Below, piece after piece: positions 8,999 to 19,587 of a stretch of DNA of 64,000 bases. The notes beneath the pieces were generated by a model, which ran no database searches, had not been told where the DNA came from, and was given only the letters and a program-made list of their open reading frames with translations. How positions within the stretch are numbered: the stretch's first letter is position 1; the number at the start of each line of letters is the position of its first letter. The stretch comes from Pseudochelatococcus lubricantis (lineage in GTDB: Bacteria; Pseudomonadota; Alphaproteobacteria; Rhizobiales; Beijerinckiaceae): positions 23,267-87,266 of the forward strand of contig NZ_JAASQI010000012.1 of NCBI RefSeq assembly GCF_011762225.1. The letters are read 5' to 3'. The translations under genes were made by a program, and so were the position numbers.

Positions 8999-9483
8999 TC
9001 CTCAACCCTGTTTGCGATCTGGCGCCGGATGCCGAGCACAGCGAGCGCCGCGCGTGCGGCGAAGCCGCCCTTGTCCTCGCCCGTCACCCTTGCCCGCGCC
9101 CACGCCTGCTCCTCGTTCTCCACGGTGAGAATGCCGTTGCCGATGGGCAGCAGGAATTCGAGCCCCAGATCCGTCAGCGCCCGCGCGCTTTCGCCCGCCA
9201 CGATGTCGTAGTGGCTGGTCTCGCCGCGGATGACAGTGCCAAGCGCCACGGCGGCGTCGACCTCCGGCCCCTCCTCCAGCACGATGGCGAGGGCGGGAGC
9301 AATCTCCAGCGCGCCCGGCACCGTGATCACCTCGACTTCCGCGCCGGCGGCCTCAAGCACGGCGCGCGCGCTCTTCAGCAACTCGTCGGCGATGTCCGCG
9401 TAGTAGCGGGCCTCGACGATCAGAACCTTCGCGCCGAAAACGGCGGAGAAATCATCATCAGCGATCCGGACCGATTGTGCCAT
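8995..9483 (-). CDS. ribH: 6,7-dimethyl-8-ribityllumazine synthase
   Basis: Penultimate enzyme of riboflavin synthesis; condenses the ribityl-aminopyrimidine with 3,4-dihydroxybutanone phosphate. The 162 residues include ILIVEARYYADIADELL at the N-terminus, VPGALEIAPAL and AVALGTVIRGETSHYDIVAGESARAL. The histidine in TSHYD is the catalytic base. ILTVENEEQAWARA contains the conserved LT(V/T)E motif. It lies between ribE and nusB in a leftward run and ends inside the nusB start. Confidence 0.95.
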   Translation of the reverse strand: MAQSVRIADDDFSAVFGAKVLIVEARYYADIADELLKSARAVLEAAGAEVEVITVPGALEIAPALAIVLEEGPEVDAAVALGTVIRGETSHYDIVAGESARALTDLGLEFLLPIGNGILTVENEEQAWARARVTGEDKGGFAARAALAVLGIRRQIANRVED

Positions 9484-9530
9484 CTGAACGCTCCTTCAGT
9501 TTCTGGCGCAAAGACGCCGCGTCAACCTTG

Positions 9531-10184
9531 TCAGTAACCCGCCGCCCGCGCCTGCGCAAGCCGCGCCGCATAGCGCGCCATCAGATCGACCTCGATATTG
9601 ATGCGGTCGCCTGCCCTCCGCTCGCCCCAGGTGGTGATCTGCAGCGTGTGCGGAATCAGCAGCACCGTGAACAGGTCGTCCTCCACGGTGTTGACGGTCA
9701 GCGACGTGCCGTCGAGCGTCACCGATCCCTTGGCGGCGATGAAGGCCGCGAGTTCGCGCGGCGCGCGCAGCGTGAAGCGCGCCGTCTCGCCCCAGCTCTG
9801 CGCGCCCGCGCCCTCCTCCCGTTCGGTGATCTCGTCGCGGGCGACGAGATCGGCGATGCCGTCGACGTGGCCGGAGACGAGATGGCCGCCCAATTCGTCG
9901 CCGATCTTCAGCGCCCGCTCCAGATTGACGCGCGTGCCGGCCTGCCAGTCGCCCACCGTGGTGAGCGCCAGCGTTTCGGCGGCGGCGTCGACCTCGAACC
10001 ACGCGCCACCCTCGCGCGGGCCGAAGGCCACCACCGTCAGGCACGGCCCGCCGCAGGCGATGGATGCGCCAAGCTGGATGGTTTCGGGATCGAACCGGGA
10101 ATTGATGCGCAGACGACGCAGCGTGCCCTGGAAGGACTGCACCGAGACAATCTCGCCGACATCTGAAATAATGCCTGTAAACAT
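9531..10184 (-). CDS. ribE: Riboflavin synthase, alpha subunit
   Basis: Catalyses dismutation of two lumazine molecules to riboflavin. Starting at [15 protein letters not shown] (the invariant family start, ATG at 10184) it is 217 residues long. Two homologous lumazine-binding domains are visible: the first with GASIACGGPCLTVVAFG, the second with GHVDGIADLV and KGSVTLDGTSLTVNTV. In this gene the cysteine of the first repeat is kept (CGGPCLTV). It overlaps ribD by one base (TGATG). Confidence 0.95.
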   Translation of the reverse strand: MFTGIISDVGEIVSVQSFQGTLRRLRINSRFDPETIQLGASIACGGPCLTVVAFGPREGGAWFEVDAAAETLALTTVGDWQAGTRVNLERALKIGDELGGHLVSGHVDGIADLVARDEITEREEGAGAQSWGETARFTLRAPRELAAFIAAKGSVTLDGTSLTVNTVEDDLFTVLLIPHTLQITTWGERRAGDRINIEVDLMARYAARLAQARAAGY

Positions 10185-11335
10185 CAGAATGGCCTTTCGA
10201 ATTTTTCGAAGCGGTCGAGCCCCCAATAGCCTGTCTCATGCAGCCTGAACTGCGCCGGATCGGCGAGCGCGACCGCGAGCGCGGGGCCGATGGCCCGAAG
10301 GCCGGAGCCCCCCTCGCCGGCCGGCAACGCCTGCGGCCCGGTCAGCATCAGCGCCTCGTCGATGAGGCCGGCGCCGGCCAGCGCTTCCGCGAGCGCGGGG
10401 CCGCCTTCGGAAAATACCCGCGCGATCCCGCGTTGCGCCAGCGCGGCCAGCGCGGCCGGCAACGACACGCGCCCATCCCGCTCCGCCGCGACGCGGATCA
10501 CCACGACACCGGCCGCAGCGAGCTTCTGCTCGCGATCGGCCGGCGCGGCGTCGGTCGTCACGACCCATGTCGGCACCTGCGACGCGCCCGCGACAAGGCG
10601 TGCGTCGGGCGGGAGGCGCAGGGTGCTGTCGAGGACGACGCGGATCGGCGAGCGCGCATCGAGGCCGGGCAGCCGCACGGTCAGTTGCGGATCGTCGGCG
10701 AGCACCGTGCCGACGCCCACCATGATGGCATCCGCGTGAACGCGCATGAGATGCACCTGATCGTTGGCCGCGGCCCCCGTGATCAGCAGTCTGCCGCCAG
10801 CCGCGCGCGCGGCGAAGCCGTCCGCCGTGCGGGCGAGTTTCAGCGTCACCAGCGGCCGCCCCAGCGTCACACGCAGGATATGCCCGCGATGCATGCGAAA
10901 CGCATCGTCCGCGAGCACGCCGGTATGCACCGTGACGCCCGCGGCACGCATGCGCGCATGGCCCTGTCCGGCGACGCGCGGGTCGGGATCCTCGACGCCC
11001 GTCACCACGCGCGCCATGCCGGCGGCGATGATCGCATCCGAACACGGGCCGGCCCGGCCGTGGTGGGAACAGGGTTCGAGCGAGACATACATGGTCGCGC
11101 CGCGTGCCGCCTCGCCGGCCATGGCAAGCGCGACGGGCTCGCCATGCGGCCGGCCGCCTTCCTGAGTCGCGCCGAGCCCCACGACGACCGGCGCGCCCTC
11201 CACCGTCCGCACGATAACGGAGCCGACCGAAGGGTTGGGCGATGTCAGCCCCTGTTGGCGCCAGCCCAGCGCCAGCGCCTCGCGCATGAAGCGCCCGTCG
11301 ATGGCGCCTTGCCTTCCGTCATCGCTTGAAGTCAT
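10184..11335 (-). CDS. ribD: Bifunctional pyrimidine deaminase / reductase of riboflavin synthesis
   Basis: A 383-residue two-domain enzyme performing the second and third steps of riboflavin synthesis. The N-terminal zinc deaminase shows [11 protein letters not shown] and [16 protein letters not shown], where the PC..H..C pattern binds zinc; the first motif reads HGE instead of the usual HAE. The C-terminal NADPH-dependent reductase has [30 protein letters not shown] and [24 protein letters not shown] chose [10 protein letters not shown] at 11335; a longer open frame runs back into nrdR. It overlaps nrdR by 17 bases and ribE by one. Confidence 0.93.
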   Translation of the reverse strand: MTSSDDGRQGAIDGRFMREALALGWRQQGLTSPNPSVGSVIVRTVEGAPVVVGLGATQEGGRPHGEPVALAMAGEAARGATMYVSLEPCSHHGRAGPCSDAIIAAGMARVVTGVEDPDPRVAGQGHARMRAAGVTVHTGVLADDAFRMHRGHILRVTLGRPLVTLKLARTADGFAARAAGGRLLITGAAANDQVHLMRVHADAIMVGVGTVLADDPQLTVRLPGLDARSPIRVVLDSTLRLPPDARLVAGASQVPTWVVTTDAAPADREQKLAAAGVVVIRVAAERDGRVSLPAALAALAQRGIARVFSEGGPALAEALAGAGLIDEALMLTGPQALPAGEGGSGLRAIGPALAVALADPAQFRLHETGYWGLDRFEKFERPF

Positions 11336-11855
11336 CGGATTTCGCCTGCCCTGCGCTGTCCCGCGCATCATCGGCGTCTTCCGCCGTTCCTGCAAGCTCC
11401 GGTTTGTAGCCGGCGAGTTCACCGACGAAGGCCTCGAAATCGCTAGCCTCGCGGAAATTGCGATAGACGGACGCGAAGCGGACGAAGGCAACGCTGTCGA
11501 GCTGACGCAGGCCCTCCATCACCAGTTCGCCGATCTGCTCGCTGGTGACGTCGGCCTCGCCCGTCTGCTCAAGCTGGCGGACGACGCCGCTGATCATGCG
11601 CTCGACCCGCTCGGCATCGACGGCGCGCTTGCGCAGCGCCACCATCACCGAACGGGCGAGCTTGTCGCGGTTGAACGGCTCCCGCTTGCCGGAGCGCTTC
11701 ATCACCGTCAGCTCACGCAATTGCACGCGCTCGAAGGTCGTGAAGCGGCCGCCGCAATCGGGGCAGACGCGCCGCCGCCGGATTGCGGTGCTGTCCTCCG
11801 CCGGCCGGGAATCCTTGACCTGCGTATCGAGACTTCCGCAATAGGGGCAGCGCAT
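11319..11855 (-). CDS. nrdR: Transcriptional repressor NrdR
   Basis: Zinc-ribbon and ATP-cone protein (178 residues) that represses ribonucleotide reductase genes when dATP is high. The N-terminal zinc ribbon is [17 protein letters not shown] through [17 protein letters not shown], with four cysteines. The ATP-cone follows: [20 protein letters not shown] and [27 protein letters not shown]. The C-terminus is longer and more acidic than in enteric NrdR. It is 12 bases downstream of glyA and leads into ribD, the frequent nrdR-rib arrangement. Confidence 0.95.
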   Translation of the reverse strand: MRCPYCGSLDTQVKDSRPAEDSTAIRRRRVCPDCGGRFTTFERVQLRELTVMKRSGKREPFNRDKLARSVMVALRKRAVDAERVERMISGVVRQLEQTGEADVTSEQIGELVMEGLRQLDSVAFVRFASVYRNFREASDFEAFVGELAGYKPELAGTAEDADDARDSAGQAKSDDFKR

Positions 11856-11867
11856 GGATGAACCCGA

Positions 11868-13175
11868 TCAGGCGTAGATCGGAAAGCGGGCCGTCAGCGC
11901 GTGGACCTTGTCCTTCACCTGCGCCTCCACAGCCGCGTTGCCGTCCTCGCCATTCGCCGCGAGGCCGTCGAGCACCGTGACGATGAGCCGCCCGATCTCG
12001 CGGAACTCCTCCGTGCCGAAGCCGCGCGTCGTGCCGGCCGGGGTGCCGAGACGGATGCCGGAGGTGATGGTCGGCTTCTCCGTGTCGAACGGCACACCGT
12101 TCTTGTTGCAGGTGATATGCGCACGCCCCAGCGCCGCCTCGGCCGCCTTGCCGTTGAGGCCCTTGCTGCGCAGGTCGACGAGGAACAGATGGTTGTCCGT
12201 GCCGCCGGAGACGATGCTGTAGCCGGCATCCGCGATGGTCTTCGCCAGCACGGCGGCGTTGTCGACCACGGCGCGTGCGTAAAGCCGGAACTCCGGCTGC
12301 AGCGCCTCGCCGAACGCCACGGCCTTCGCCGCGATCACGTGCATCAGCGGGCCGCCCTGCAGGCCGGGGAAGATCGCCGAATTGATCTTCTTCGCGATGG
12401 TCTCGTCATTGGTGAGGATGAGGCCGCCGCGCGGACCGCGCAGCGTCTTGTGGGTCGTCGTGGTGGCGACATGCGCATGCGGGAACGGCGAGGGATGCAC
12501 GCCGCCCGCGACGAGGCCGGCGAAATGCGCCATGTCCACGAAGAAATAGGCGCCCACCGAGTCCGCGATCTCGCGGAAGCGGGCGAAATCCCAGAAGCGC
12601 GAATAGGCCGAGCCGCCGGCGATGATGAGCTTCGGCTTGTGCTCTTCGGCGACACGGGCGACCTGATCGTAGTCGATGCGGTGATCGTCCTCGCGCACGG
12701 TGTAGGAAACCGGCTTGAACCACTTGCCCGAGAGGTTGGGCGGCGCGCCGTGCGTGAGATGCCCGCCCGCCGCGAGATCGAGCCCGAGGAACGTGTCGCC
12801 CGGCTGGAGCAGCGCGAGGAACACCGCCTGGTTGGCCTGCGAGCCCGAATTGGGCTGCACGTTGGCATAGCCTGCGTCGAACAGCTTCTTGGCCCGCTCG
12901 ATGGCGAGGTTTTCCGCGATGTCGACGAACTGGCAGCCGCCGTAGTAGCGCCGACCCGGATAACCTTCCGCATACTTGTTGGTCAGCACGGAGCCCTGCG
13001 CCTCGATGACCGCGCGCGAAACGATGTTTTCCGAGGCGATCAGCTCGATCTCCTCGCGCTGGCGACCGAGTTCGAGATCGATGGCGCGTGCGATCTCCGG
13101 ATCAGCCTCCGCCAGCGGGGCGGAAAAGAAGCTGTTGGAGAGTGTGTACCGGGAAGAAATATCGTTCGCGCTCAT
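11868..13175 (-). CDS. glyA: Serine hydroxymethyltransferase
   Basis: PLP enzyme interconverting serine and glycine while charging tetrahydrofolate with a one-carbon unit. The 435 residues include [87 protein letters not shown] (the lysine after TTTTH binds PLP) and [15 protein letters not shown]. The ATG at 13175 ([10 protein letters not shown]) has GGAG upstream; the open frame adds five more codons. A small hairpin (GGGGA/TCCCC, 13192-13208) lies just before the ribosome site. It is first in the glyA-nrdR-rib run. Confidence 0.96.
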   Translation of the reverse strand: MSANDISSRYTLSNSFFSAPLAEADPEIARAIDLELGRQREEIELIASENIVSRAVIEAQGSVLTNKYAEGYPGRRYYGGCQFVDIAENLAIERAKKLFDAGYANVQPNSGSQANQAVFLALLQPGDTFLGLDLAAGGHLTHGAPPNLSGKWFKPVSYTVREDDHRIDYDQVARVAEEHKPKLIIAGGSAYSRFWDFARFREIADSVGAYFFVDMAHFAGLVAGGVHPSPFPHAHVATTTTHKTLRGPRGGLILTNDETIAKKINSAIFPGLQGGPLMHVIAAKAVAFGEALQPEFRLYARAVVDNAAVLAKTIADAGYSIVSGGTDNHLFLVDLRSKGLNGKAAEAALGRAHITCNKNGVPFDTEKPTITSGIRLGTPAGTTRGFGTEEFREIGRLIVTVLDGLAANGEDGNAAVEAQVKDKVHALTARFPIYA

Positions 13176-13518
13176 GGACAGGCTCCGCATCGGGGAGAGA
13201 TGTTCCCCATTCTATCGGCAGGGTCATGGACCGGCCCGCGGCCGGTTCGCTGGCGATTGCGCACCGCGGGTCGGGCGAAAGCGACCGTCGGCGCATTGCT
13301 GCGCGACCCGCCATTTCCCCCGTCCGCCGTCGAATCGGCAGGGAAGCTAGCATGCGCCCGGTTCCGCGCCAACAGCAAGCCCGCCGCTGCCATGGCCGCC
13401 CACGGCGCTGCGCATGGCAAGCGCGAACACGGCAGACATGAAAAAGGCCACGATGCCTGCGACACCGTGACCCGTCTTTCCGGCCTGCAGCCGGGGCGCG
13501 TGCGCCCCGGACAGCGGC
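13176..13518. promoter_or_regulatory. Intergenic region upstream of glyA
   Basis: A GC-rich gap of 343 bases between the L,D-transpeptidase stop and glyA, both leftward. It should contain the glyA promoter and leader. Visible structures are the hairpin GGGGA (13192-13196) with TCCCC (13204-13208), and the inverted repeat ACCGGCC (13230-13236) with GGCCGGT (13240-13246). I see no glycine-riboswitch-like tandem and no convincing gene. Confidence 0.4.
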
Positions 13519-14793
13519 TCAGTACTGCGATGCTTCGGAATCGTTCGCCTCAAGCGCCGCGATCTGCCCGCCGAGGCCGAGGCCGTCGCGGTTGTAGATG
13601 TCGGAGCGGAACTGCACCAGGCCGTCGGGCGTCGCCCACGCGGTGATGTAGGTCCAGTACACCGGCACCGGATTGGCGAGCGGCGCGTCGATGCGCTTGC
13701 CGGAGTCGATCGCGGCCTGGATCTGGTCCCTGCCCCAGCCGGGCGTGTCTTCCAGCAGGAAGGCGATGTAGTCGCGCACGTTCTGCATGCGCACGCAGCC
13801 CGACGACACGAAGCGGAAGTCGTCGCCGAAAACACCCTTGGCCGGCGTGTCGTGCATGTACACGCCATGGGGGTTCGGGATGTTGATGCGCACGAAGCCC
13901 ATCGAATTGAGGTCGGCGCCCGGGTCCTGACGGAAGCGGTAGCTGGTCGCCTCATAGGTGTTCCAGTCGACCTGGCTCGGCTGGATTTCCTGGCCCTGCT
14001 GATTGTAGATGCGGATCTTCTGGTCCGTCAGGTAGCTCGGGTCCTTGCGCATCTTCGGGATCAGGTCCTTGCGGATGATCGATGCGGGCACCGTCCAGAA
14101 CGGGTTGAAGTTGATCTCGGTCACCTTGGAGTTGAAGATCGGCGACTGGCGGTCGACCTTGCCCACGCCCGCCGCGTGGCGGGTCACGACGTGGTTGTTC
14201 GACACCGTCTCGACCACCGCGCCGGGCAGGTTGACGACGACGTAGCGGTTGCCGAGATTGCCCGAGTAGGAGCGCAGGCGCACGAGGTTGAGTTCGAGCT
14301 GGCGCACGCGCACGTCCGCCGGCACGTTAAGCGCGGCGGCGGTGCCGGGGTTGAGGGAGCCCGTGGGGCTCAGGCCATAACGCTCCTGCGCGCGGCGCAG
14401 GGCCGCCTCGACGTAGGAATCGAAGACCTCGCCGCGCGCGGCCGAGGCATCGAGATCGCCGCCGACGACGAGCCTCTGACGCAGGGCCTGCACCGCCGGC
14501 CCTCGCGAGCCGAGACGCAGCCTGTCGTTGCCGATGCGGCCCCAGCCGCCCTGGTCAGCGAGGGCGCGGTAGTGGATGATGGCCTGCTCGGTCGCCGCGA
14601 CGGCGTCGGGCGACAGCGTCGGCGTGTTGGAGCGCGACACGCGCGCACGCTGCGCCGAGTCGTAATTCTGCTGCCATTCCGCCTGACCGAAAGCGAGCTG
14701 CTGCGCGGCGGAAGGCGTGACTGCAACCACCGAACCTGCGAGGAGGAGACCCCCGGCGACGGCCGCGGGCAAACGGGCGATACGAATTTTCAC
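13519..14793 (-). CDS. Periplasmic L,D-transpeptidase (YcbB/LdtD-like)
   Basis: Peptidoglycan cross-linking enzyme forming 3-3 bonds. I choose a GTG start at 14793, preceded by GAGG, because the next residues form a signal peptide (KIRIARLPAAVAGGLLLAGS, cleavage after TPSAA), giving 424 residues. After a scaffold region there is a peptidoglycan-binding-like segment (LRLGSRGPAVQALRQRLV) and then the YkuD catalytic domain: RYVVVNLPG, FWTVPASIIRKDLIPKM, and the active site HDTPAKGVFGDDFRFVSSGCVRMQNVRDY with catalytic Cys. The upstream open frame to 14970 encodes no plausible leader and is excluded. Confidence 0.9.
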   Translation of the reverse strand: MKIRIARLPAAVAGGLLLAGSVVAVTPSAAQQLAFGQAEWQQNYDSAQRARVSRSNTPTLSPDAVAATEQAIIHYRALADQGGWGRIGNDRLRLGSRGPAVQALRQRLVVGGDLDASAARGEVFDSYVEAALRRAQERYGLSPTGSLNPGTAAALNVPADVRVRQLELNLVRLRSYSGNLGNRYVVVNLPGAVVETVSNNHVVTRHAAGVGKVDRQSPIFNSKVTEINFNPFWTVPASIIRKDLIPKMRKDPSYLTDQKIRIYNQQGQEIQPSQVDWNTYEATSYRFRQDPGADLNSMGFVRINIPNPHGVYMHDTPAKGVFGDDFRFVSSGCVRMQNVRDYIAFLLEDTPGWGRDQIQAAIDSGKRIDAPLANPVPVYWTYITAWATPDGLVQFRSDIYNRDGLGLGGQIAALEANDSEASQY

Positions 14794-14995
14794 GGACTTG
14801 ACCTCGAATTCTGCCGGCCTGACACAACCTGCCTGCGTGAAGCCCCCCAAGCCCCCGCAGCCGACTGCGCCACCATGTATCATGGTTTTGTACACGTTAG
14901 CAGCGTTGAAGTTAAGCAACCGTGAGCGTCCGGCGCATTGCGCCCGCCCGCCGGTGTCCGCACGCCACACCAGCCGCCGCCCTGCCGAAGGCCGT

Positions 14996-15583
14996 TCAGG
15001 GCGCGATTCGCGAGGCGCGCCAGGATAATACGAAGTATGTGACCACGAGAAAGCCGAGGATTCCCGGTGCCACAGGGCCGCTCACAACTGCGTGAGGCAC
15101 GAAGAAGCCGATCAGCAGATAGCTCAACGCTGCCAGCAACCATATCACGCCGCCCCACGTGCTCGTCAGCCACAGCCCGACCGCGGCGACGAGGTCGATG
15201 ACCGCGAAATACACGATGGCCGACTGCCATTGCAGGGTCTGCGTCTCGAAGACGGGCGTCTGCGGCAGGAAGCCGAGCAGCACGACCCAATACGCAAGCC
15301 CCTTGGCGATCCAGAGGATCGCGGCCACGCGCATGAACCAGACGAGCGCGAGGTCCCAGCGGAACGGCTGGCGCTCCTCGTCGCGCTGCCGCTTGCTTCC
15401 TCCCGCAGGCAGGTCCCTCGCCGACGGGTAGCGCGCGGGCAACTCCCGATCCTGCGAATCACCGGGGGTATTCCGTTCGAGAACCTGTCCTGCCGCTGGC
15501 TCGCTGGTCAATTTGCCTCGTCCTGTCTTCGCCGCGCCTTCCCCACCGCCGGGGACGATGCCGATTACGGCATCGCGCGCCAA
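14996..15583 (-). CDS. DUF6163-type membrane protein
   Basis: A protein of up to 195 residues with a disordered charged N-terminal part (to about residue 72) and four membrane segments: VWFMRVAAILWIAKGLAYWVVLL, SAIVYFAVIDLVAAVGLWL, WGGVIWLLAALSYLLIGFF and GILGFLVVTYFVLSW. The start of the membrane part (RWDLALVWFMRVAAILW) matches what is annotated as DUF6163 in Hyphomicrobiales. The N-terminus is uncertain because the first 70 residues are low in complexity. Function unknown. Confidence 0.65.
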   Translation of the reverse strand: MARDAVIGIVPGGGEGAAKTGRGKLTSEPAAGQVLERNTPGDSQDRELPARYPSARDLPAGGSKRQRDEERQPFRWDLALVWFMRVAAILWIAKGLAYWVVLLGFLPQTPVFETQTLQWQSAIVYFAVIDLVAAVGLWLTSTWGGVIWLLAALSYLLIGFFVPHAVVSGPVAPGILGFLVVTYFVLSWRASRIAP

Positions 15584-15751
15584 AAGAAAACCGCTCCCGC
15601 CCGCAGCACCGCGAAAGGCCGGCGGGCGAATGCCGCCTGGGCCGATTCCAGCCCGCAGCGCTATTTCTTCCCCTGCGACGACTTATCCATCTTTTTTTGA
15701 ACGGTTCCTATGTGATAACGGTATATAAGAAGCACCGCACCCCTCCGGTAA

Positions 15752-16837
<1,086 letters not shown>

Positions 16838-16887
16838 GGCATCGGGCGGCGCCTGCCCGCGCCGCTGCTAGTCCGCCACAAAATTGC

Positions 16888-16936
16888 CCCGACAACGCGG
16901 AACAGTCGCAAGCGACCGGGCGTCGCGGTTGTCGGG
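16888..16936. terminator. Hairpin downstream of hemB
   Basis: CCCGACAACGCG (16888-16899) pairs with CGCGGTTGTCGGG (16924-16936), with one bulged G and a 24-base loop. It lies about 50 bases after the hemB stop. No U-run follows, so it is terminator-like at best. Confidence 0.4.
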
Positions 16937-16982
16937 CGTCGACGGTCCCGCGTGAATTCTCATGTGGGCACGGCGACTTCGT

Positions 16983-17012
16983 TTGAACATGCTTTACCGA
17001 AGCGTGCTAGAC
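16983..17012 (+). promoter_or_regulatory. Candidate promoter of the ftsE-ftsX run
   Basis: TTGAAC (16983-16988), 18-base spacer, CTAGAC (17007-17012). This matches the loose alphaproteobacterial housekeeping pattern. It lies about 95 bases before the ftsE start and after the hemB hairpin. Confidence 0.4.
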
Positions 17013-17107
17013 CTTGGCTCCTGTCCATCCGTGCGATGTCGCGCCGCTTCCGGCAGGGGCGGTCTTGCCAGAATCGGCGGTTTCGCCAGAATCGGGAGAA
17101 AGGGCTG

Positions 17108-17767
17108 TTGGTCCGTTTCGAGAATGTCGGCCTGCGTTATGGCATGGGACCCGAGATCCTGCGGGATCTGACGTTTTCCATCGAGCCGCGATCCTTCCAG
17201 TTTCTCACCGGCCCTTCGGGCGCGGGCAAGACAACCCTGCTGCGGTTGATCCTGCTGTCGCTCAAGCCCACGCGCGGCCTCGTGTCGCTGTTCGGACGCG
17301 ACGTCTCCTCCATCACCGGCGAGGAACTCACTGCGATGCGCCGGCGCATGGGCATCGTTTTCCAGGATTTTCGCCTGCTCGACCACCTCACCACGTTCGA
17401 GAACGTCGCCCTGCCCCTGCGCGTGCAGGGCAAGGAAGAGGCGCAGTACCGCTCGGAGGTGGTGGAGCTGCTGCGCTGGGTGGGGCTGGGCGAGCGCATG
17501 CATGTGCTGCCGCCGGTGCTCTCCGGCGGCGAGAAGCAACGCGCGGCGATTGCGCGCGCGCTGATCGCGCGGCCGGAACTGCTGCTCGCCGACGAGCCGA
17601 CCGGCAACGTCGACCCGGCGCTGGCGCGCCGGCTGCTGCGGCTTTTCGTCGAATTGAACCGCCTCGGAACTTCCGTCGTCATTGCCACCCACGACCTGAC
17701 CCTGATGGATCTCGTCGACGCCCGCCGCTTCGTGCTGGGCGACGGGCGGCTGCACATATTCGACTGA
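17108..17767 (+). CDS. ftsE: Cell-division ABC transporter ATP-binding protein FtsE
   Basis: ATPase of the FtsEX complex that links divisome assembly to control of cell-wall hydrolases. A TTG start at 17108 (VRFENVGLRYG follows) with GGGAGAAAGG upstream gives 219 residues, the usual FtsE length; an open frame from 16952 would add 52 residues that do not match the family. Walker A is GPSGAGKTT, the Q-loop is GIVFQDFRLLDHL, the signature is LSGGEKQR and Walker B is LLLADEPTGNVD, followed by ATHD. ftsX begins 13 bases later. Confidence 0.93.
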   Translation: MVRFENVGLRYGMGPEILRDLTFSIEPRSFQFLTGPSGAGKTTLLRLILLSLKPTRGLVSLFGRDVSSITGEELTAMRRRMGIVFQDFRLLDHLTTFENVALPLRVQGKEEAQYRSEVVELLRWVGLGERMHVLPPVLSGGEKQRAAIARALIARPELLLADEPTGNVDPALARRLLRLFVELNRLGTSVVIATHDLTLMDLVDARRFVLGDGRLHIFD

Positions 17768-17780
17768 AACGGAGCCATAC

Positions 17781-18785
17781 GTGAGCGATCCCGCCAGCAA
17801 CACCGCTTACGACGCACCGGCGACAGCGGCCACACCATCCGCAGACATGTCGGCGGACGCCGGACTGCCGGACAACCTGGCGCGCAACCAGCCGCTCGTG
17901 CCGCCCGACTCCACCTCCGGCCGGGCGCTCGTGACCGTGGTCGCGATCCTCACCTTCCTCGCAGCGCTCGCCGCCGGCACCGCGCAGCTCGTCGCTGCCG
18001 CCTCCCACAACTGGACGAGCACAATCGCCCGCGAGGCGACCATCCAGATCAAGCCCGACGCGCGACGCGACGCCGACCGGGACGCGGCGCAGGCGGCCGA
18101 GATCGCCCGCGCCTATCCCTCCATCGCCGGCGTGGAAATCTATTCGAAGGAAGAAGCGGAGCGCCTGCTGGAGCCGTGGCTCGGCCGGGGCGTGTCGTTC
18201 GTGGAACTGCCGGTGCCGCGTATCGTCGTGCTACGCCTCGCCGAAGGCAGCGAGACAATGGAGACCGATCTCGCGGAGCTGCGCCAGCAATTGACGGACG
18301 CCGTGCCGGGCGCGTCGCTCGACGACCATCGCAACTGGATCGAGCGGCTGGCGGTCATGGCGGGAACCGTCGTTTTCGTGGCAATCGTCATCGTGGCGCT
18401 GGTCTTGGTGGCGGCGGCTAGCGCCATCGCGACCACGACGCGGGGCGCCGTCGCGGGCGATCGCGAAATTCTGGACGTGTTGCATTTCGTCGGCGCGGAT
18501 GACAGATTCATCGTCCGCGAGTATCAGTCGCGGTTCTTCCGCATGGGGCTGCGGGGCGGACTTCTGGGGAGCGTCGCCGCCGTGCTCTTTATCGCAAGCG
18601 CGGGTCTGCTATCCTCGTGGTGGCGGGCGAGCCCCGGCGGCGATCAACTGGAGGCGCTGTTCGGCGCCTTCGACATGGGTTGGAAGGGATACGCTTCCAT
18701 GTTTATCGTCGCGGCTGTCGTGGCCATCGTGACAGCCGCTGTATCCGGCTTCACCGTGCGCCGCTACCTGACGCGGCTGCAATGA
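17781..18785 (+). CDS. ftsX: Cell-division protein FtsX
   Basis: Membrane partner of FtsE, 334 residues from a GTG start. There is an extended hydrophilic N-terminus (about 50 residues), a first membrane segment (VTVVAILTFLAALAAGTAQL), a periplasmic loop with the FtsX-like pattern PSIAGVEIYSKEEAERLLEPWLG, and three more segments: VVFVAIVIVALVLVAAASAI, LLGSVAAVLFIASAGLL and MFIVAAVVAIVTAAVSGF. ERLAVMAGTVVF precedes the second. It follows ftsE closely and is followed by the ydcF-like gene at 6 bases. Confidence 0.92.
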   Translation: MSDPASNTAYDAPATAATPSADMSADAGLPDNLARNQPLVPPDSTSGRALVTVVAILTFLAALAAGTAQLVAAASHNWTSTIAREATIQIKPDARRDADRDAAQAAEIARAYPSIAGVEIYSKEEAERLLEPWLGRGVSFVELPVPRIVVLRLAEGSETMETDLAELRQQLTDAVPGASLDDHRNWIERLAVMAGTVVFVAIVIVALVLVAAASAIATTTRGAVAGDREILDVLHFVGADDRFIVREYQSRFFRMGLRGGLLGSVAAVLFIASAGLLSSWWRASPGGDQLEALFGAFDMGWKGYASMFIVAAVVAIVTAAVSGFTVRRYLTRLQ

Positions 18786-18791
18786 CGGGGA

Positions 18792-19514
18792 TTGCGTTTG
18801 ACCTCGGGCGGACTGGGCAGCGATTCGAACGATGACCGGCAAGGCGCACCGGCAAGCCGGCGCACGCTGATTTCACTGGCAGCGCTCGTATCGCGCGGCG
18901 CGGTGATGGCTGCGGTGATTACGGCCCTCCTGCTGGGCGGCGGGTTTCTCGCCTTCGTGCGCACGGTCGAGACCTATCCGGCGGACAGCAAGGCTGTCGC
19001 CGACGGCATCGTGGTGCTCACCGGCGGCGCGCAGCGTATCGCGGATGCGGCGGCGCTGCTGGCGCAGGGCCGCGCGAAGCGCATGCTGATCACGGGTGTG
19101 AACGAGGCGACGACGCGCGCGGAAATCGCCGTCACCCACCCCGTCATCGCGGGCACGAACTGCTGCGTAGACCTCGACTACCGGGCGCGCAACACCATCG
19201 GCAACGCCATCGAGACACGGCGCTGGGCCGAGAGCCACGGCTTCAGCTCGCTGATCGTCGTCACCTCGACCTACCACATGCCGCGCACCCTGCTCGAACT
19301 GGAGCATGCGCTGCCCGGCATGAAGCTGCTGCCCTATCCCGTCGTGGCGGCGCAATCGGACGGCGGACGGTGGCTGACCGACGGCGAGGCGCTGCGCTTC
19401 CTGATATGGGAGTATATCAAGTATCTCGCGGCCTTCACCCGCACGTCCGTCGAGGCCGATCCCGAACATTCGCCGTTCGCGGTGCTTTTTGGCGGGCGCA
19501 AGCCGCTATCTTGA
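18792..19514 (+). CDS. YdcF/ElyC-family (DUF218) membrane-anchored protein
   Basis: A 240-residue protein with one N-terminal membrane helix (GAVMAAVITALLLGGGFLAFV) followed by the DUF218 domain: DGIVVLTGGAQRIADAAALLAQGRAKRMLITG, then VDLDYRARNTIGNAIETRRWAESHGFSSLIVVTSTYHMPRTLLEL. Members such as ElyC and SanA act in envelope integrity and lipid-carrier metabolism in E. coli; the reaction is not settled. The TTG start at 18792 is the best fit in frame but weakly supported. Its neighbours (ftsEX, plsC) support an envelope role. Confidence 0.8.
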   Translation: MRLTSGGLGSDSNDDRQGAPASRRTLISLAALVSRGAVMAAVITALLLGGGFLAFVRTVETYPADSKAVADGIVVLTGGAQRIADAAALLAQGRAKRMLITGVNEATTRAEIAVTHPVIAGTNCCVDLDYRARNTIGNAIETRRWAESHGFSSLIVVTSTYHMPRTLLELEHALPGMKLLPYPVVAAQSDGGRWLTDGEALRFLIWEYIKYLAAFTRTSVEADPEHSPFAVLFGGRKPLS

Positions 19515-19587
19515 TGGCGGTCGCGCGTTCGCTTCCCGACCGCCGGTCCGTCCGGTCCGGCGCCCATTTGCGGTAAAGTCTTTCGAC

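Noticed and set aside
11901..13646. Plus-strand open frame of 581 codons opposite glyA
   Set aside because: Antisense to intact glyA, composition typical of a GC-rich shadow frame.
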